Below are positions 51,332-53,539 of a stretch of 53,539 bases of DNA, piece after piece. Made by a program: the position numbers and the translations under genes. Source of the stretch: Streptomyces ureilyticus (lineage in GTDB: Bacteria; Actinomycetota; Actinomycetes; Streptomycetales; Streptomycetaceae). Position 1 is the first letter of the stretch. The number at the start of each line of letters is the position of its first letter. The notes below the pieces were generated by a model, which worked only from the letters and a program-made list of their open reading frames with translations, did no database searches and had not been told where the DNA came from. The DNA lies in NCBI RefSeq assembly GCF_011045025.1, contig NZ_JAAKZX010000045.1, positions 1 to 53,539 on the forward strand, given 5' to 3'.

Positions 51332-51967
51332 TCACTCCTCCCGGGCGACCTGCCGCAGCGTGCGCCCGCTGCGCACCGAGCGGGCCCGCCGCGGATCGGG
51401 CGTACCGGGATCACCGGGCCGGGCCCGCTCATCGTCCGTCTTCACCAGCAGCCACGCCTCGCGCTCGCCGCCGCGGAAACGGGTGAGCGCGTAGCCGCCG
51501 TGCAGCTTCGAGCCGTCCAGCCAGAACCTGGCATGACCGTGCTCCAGCGCCTCGTCGAAGGGCACCGGCCGCCCCCGCCGGTCATGGCTCATGGGCCGGT
51601 ACGTACCGCGGTCCCAGACGATGACCGTTCCGCCGCCGTACTCGCCCTCGGCGATCACCCCCTCGAACTCCTCGTACTCCAGCGGATGATCCTCGGTCGG
51701 CATCGCGAGCCGCTTGTCCTGTGGATCGGCCGACGGGCCCTTCGGCACCGACCAGGACTTCAGTACGTCGTCCACCTGCAGCCGGAAGTCGAAGTGCATG
51801 GTGCTCGCGTCATGGATCTGCACGACGAAGTGCCGCCCGTCGTCCGAGGACGCGTCCTGGCCACGAGGTTCCCCGGCTCCCTGAGGCTCCTCGGTTCCCC
51901 GCGGCTCCTTGGTCCGGTCGAAGTGGCGCTTGCCGCGGTAGGTCCGCAGCCGGTCCTTCTCAGCCAC
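51332..51967 (-). CDS. LigD-type 3'-phosphoesterase domain protein
   Basis: 211 aa. The phosphoesterase module trims 3'-phosphates and ribonucleotides at breaks before ligation. Metal site region: VVQIHDASTMHFDFRLQVDD (His, Asp and His ligands), followed by SWSVPKGPS, TEDHPLEYEEFEGVIAEGEY and GGGTVIVWDRGTYRP, all typical. The N-terminal ~55 residues are a charged, disordered lead. GTG at 51967 is chosen because AAGGAG precedes it by about 6 nt; the longer frame to 52042 lacks a ribosome site. Operon partner of the ligase gene. Confidence 0.88.
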   Translation of the reverse strand: MAEKDRLRTYRGKRHFDRTKEPRGTEEPQGAGEPRGQDASSDDGRHFVVQIHDASTMHFDFRLQVDDVLKSWSVPKGPSADPQDKRLAMPTEDHPLEYEEFEGVIAEGEYGGGTVIVWDRGTYRPMSHDRRGRPVPFDEALEHGHARFWLDGSKLHGGYALTRFRGGEREAWLLVKTDDERARPGDPGTPDPRRARSVRSGRTLRQVAREE

Positions 51968-52051
51968 GTCCGGCTCCTTCCCCCGGCCCGTGACTCCCGC
52001 GGGCCGGCACCGTGTCGCGGCTCCCGGGTACCCCGCCCGCACCCGGCCGAC

Positions 52052-53482
52052 TCAGGACCCCGCGAGGCTGATGCCGAAGACGTCCAGTACGCCGTAGACG
52101 CCGAGGAACACGATCGCCGCGCTGCTGACGGCCAGCGCCGCCGTCAGCCACGGGTTGGCGCGGAAGCGCCTGTCGACGCCGGTGGACCGCAGCCGCCAGA
52201 CCGCGATCACCACGGCGAGCAGGAAGACACCGCCGCCGATGCCACCGATCCGCACCATCAGCACGGGTGACTGCACCCACAGGAAGAACGACGCCCAGAC
52301 CGGCGGCAGGCAGCACGTCAGGATCTGGATCGTGCGCCGCCGTACGCGCACGTCGTGCCAGTCGATGACACCGAGCAGCCCGAGCGTGTTGGTCCACAGC
52401 CGCGGCACGCTCGCGGTCGACCCGACCAGCGTCGAGAAGAGGACGGCGAACGCGCCGATCAGAAACAGGTACTCGGCCCAGGGACCCATCGTGTCGGTGT
52501 AGATCCGCGACAGCGTGGTGATCATCGCGTTGCCCTCGGGGACCAGCCCCTGCGGATGCAGCACGGCCGCGCCGATGACGTAGAAGGACAGCGTGCACAG
52601 GGTGCAGACCAGCCAGCCGGCGGCGACGTCCAGGCGCATCACCTTCAGCCACCCCTCGGCCCGCCGCGCCCGTTCCTCGCTCCCGTCGTCCGGGCCCGTC
52701 CAGCGGGCGTAGCCCTTCTCGATGCACCAGTAGGTGTACGTCGTCATCTCGTCGGCGCCGACCCCGGTGATCCCGAACATGGCCAGCGCCACCCCGGCCG
52801 TTCCGGCGGGAATGAGGAAGCTGAAGCCCTCGCCCAACTCGCCTGCCCCGTACCCGAATTCGGTCATCGGCAAGCCGAGCGCCAGCGCCACCGTGACGAG
52901 GGTGAAGACGACGACGGAGGCGAAGCACACCCGCTCCACCACGCTGTACCGGCCCGTACGCAGCAGGATCACGGCCAGCGCGGTGACCACCACCGTCCAC
53001 ACGGCCAGCGAACGGAAACTCAGCGCCTCCCCGGTGACCGGCCACATCACCGAACAGGCCGCCGCCGTACCGCCGATGATGCCGCCCCGCTGGAACATCT
53101 TGGCGAAGTCCATGCCGATCCACAGCCAGTTGATCCAGCTCACCCGGCCGATACGGGGGCCGACGTCGCGGTAACCGTCAAGCGCCGTACGGCCGTTGAG
53201 GATCGTCCAGCGGGCCAGCTCCATCTGCACCCACACCTTCACCGCCGTACTGATGACGACCAGCCACAGCAGTACGAACCCGGCCTCGGCGCCGAGCGAG
53301 GTGGTCACGATGAGCTCGCCCGAGCCGACCACGGCGGCCGACAGAACGAAACCGGGGCCGAGATGGCGCAGCCGCCCGGTGAAGGTACCGGGCGCCTCGC
53401 GGACGTCCTCGGCGCGCAGGGCGTACGGGTCGGGCTCGGTCGGTGGGGCCGCGGGTGCCGTCGGCGTGGTGGTTTTCGGCAT
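52052..53482 (-). CDS. Nramp-family transporter homologue lacking the DPGN motif
   Basis: 476 aa, about eleven helices, Nramp/SLC11 superfamily. A Pro/Thr-rich cytoplasmic lead (~1-35) precedes LGPGFVLSAAVVGSGELIVT. Canonical Nramp proteins carry DPGN in helix 1 and MPH in helix 6. Here helix 1 reads VVGSGEL (~51-57) and helix 6 AMFGITGVGADE. The Mn/Fe-binding side chains are therefore missing, so Mg2+, another cation or a non-metal substrate is possible (inference). The remaining helices, such as WASFFLWVQSP, are intact. It is not linked to the end-joining genes. Confidence 0.82.
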   Translation of the reverse strand: MPKTTTPTAPAAPPTEPDPYALRAEDVREAPGTFTGRLRHLGPGFVLSAAVVGSGELIVTTSLGAEAGFVLLWLVVISTAVKVWVQMELARWTILNGRTALDGYRDVGPRIGRVSWINWLWIGMDFAKMFQRGGIIGGTAAACSVMWPVTGEALSFRSLAVWTVVVTALAVILLRTGRYSVVERVCFASVVVFTLVTVALALGLPMTEFGYGAGELGEGFSFLIPAGTAGVALAMFGITGVGADEMTTYTYWCIEKGYARWTGPDDGSEERARRAEGWLKVMRLDVAAGWLVCTLCTLSFYVIGAAVLHPQGLVPEGNAMITTLSRIYTDTMGPWAEYLFLIGAFAVLFSTLVGSTASVPRLWTNTLGLLGVIDWHDVRVRRRTIQILTCCLPPVWASFFLWVQSPVLMVRIGGIGGGVFLLAVVIAVWRLRSTGVDRRFRANPWLTAALAVSSAAIVFLGVYGVLDVFGISLAGS

Positions 53483-53539
53483 GGCGGATCCTTCGGGCGT
53501 CCGGCTTCGTTGCCGGACTCGGGGACGGGGGAGGGGAGC
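53483..53539. other. Upstream DNA at the right edge
   Basis: 57 bases before the transporter start. They include a GTCCGGC/GCCGGAC pairing (53500-53506 with 53511-53517) and purine-rich DNA at the edge. No gene is visible. Confidence 0.4.

Overview
High-GC actinobacterial chromosome fragment, almost certainly Streptomyces. Supporting signs are the GC-rich wobble positions, frequent GTG starts and the content: a streptophobe membrane protein, a DUF6777-like protein, a clpP3-clpP4-popR set, MsiK-type (ATPase-less) sugar ABC loci, a SigB/SigF-family sigma factor, and UUA codons confined to a biosynthetic cassette. No rRNA, tRNA, CRISPR array, prophage or insertion sequence was recognised.

Layout. 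(1) 1-6715: right-hand part of a biosynthetic cassette on the + strand. It holds aminodeoxychorismate synthase (cut by the window edge), an aryl-CoA ligase, a second adenylate-forming enzyme, an FAD monooxygenase and an aminodeoxychorismate lyase-like protein. The first four are translationally coupled or nearly abutting. The set reads as chorismate -> 4-aminobenzoate -> 4-aminobenzoyl-CoA or amide, with an oxidation. TTA codons in the first two genes suggest bldA control. (2) 6863-12518: housekeeping and accessory genes (AhpD-like, methyltransferase, streptophobe, DUF6777-like, VOC, MHYT sensor). (3) 12872-20737: a large secreted modular glycosidase, an SGNH lipoprotein, a PucR regulator, an alpha/beta hydrolase and an L,D-transpeptidase. 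(4) 20793-31072: two sugar-ABC loci without ATPases. One has a divergent ROK regulator and a Gfo/Idh oxidoreductase; the other has a divergent GntR/UTRA regulator and palindromic operator candidates. (5) 31232-32965: clpP3-clpP4 with convergent popR; ClpP4 has lost the catalytic His. (6) 33119-44355: a lipoprotein, a CDF metal exporter, a TerD-CAP fusion, a flavin monooxygenase, a Tat-exported beta-propeller/amidohydrolase followed closely by an AadA-like nucleotidyltransferase, an orphan sugar-binding lipoprotein and AlkB. (7) 44414-45130: a decayed patch (EamA pseudogene and a flavodoxin-family fragment). (8) 45216-48709: a probable general-stress neighbourhood with a SigB-type sigma factor, DUF6479-like and DUF8129-like small proteins, ANTAR and CsbD. 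It contains a textbook GTTT-N14-GGGTAC promoter placed so that the transcript would be nearly leaderless. It also has two short tandem repeats. (9) 48761-53482: a PLP-dependent basic amino acid decarboxylase, split LigD phosphoesterase and ligase genes for end joining, and a non-canonical Nramp-family transporter.

All identifications come from reading motifs and recalled family features; no database search was run. The most unusual items are the TTA-bearing aminobenzoate cassette, the His-less ClpP4, the TerD-CAP fusion without a signal peptide, the near-leaderless SigB-type promoter, the three-site GntR operator region and the Nramp homologue without the DPGN motif.
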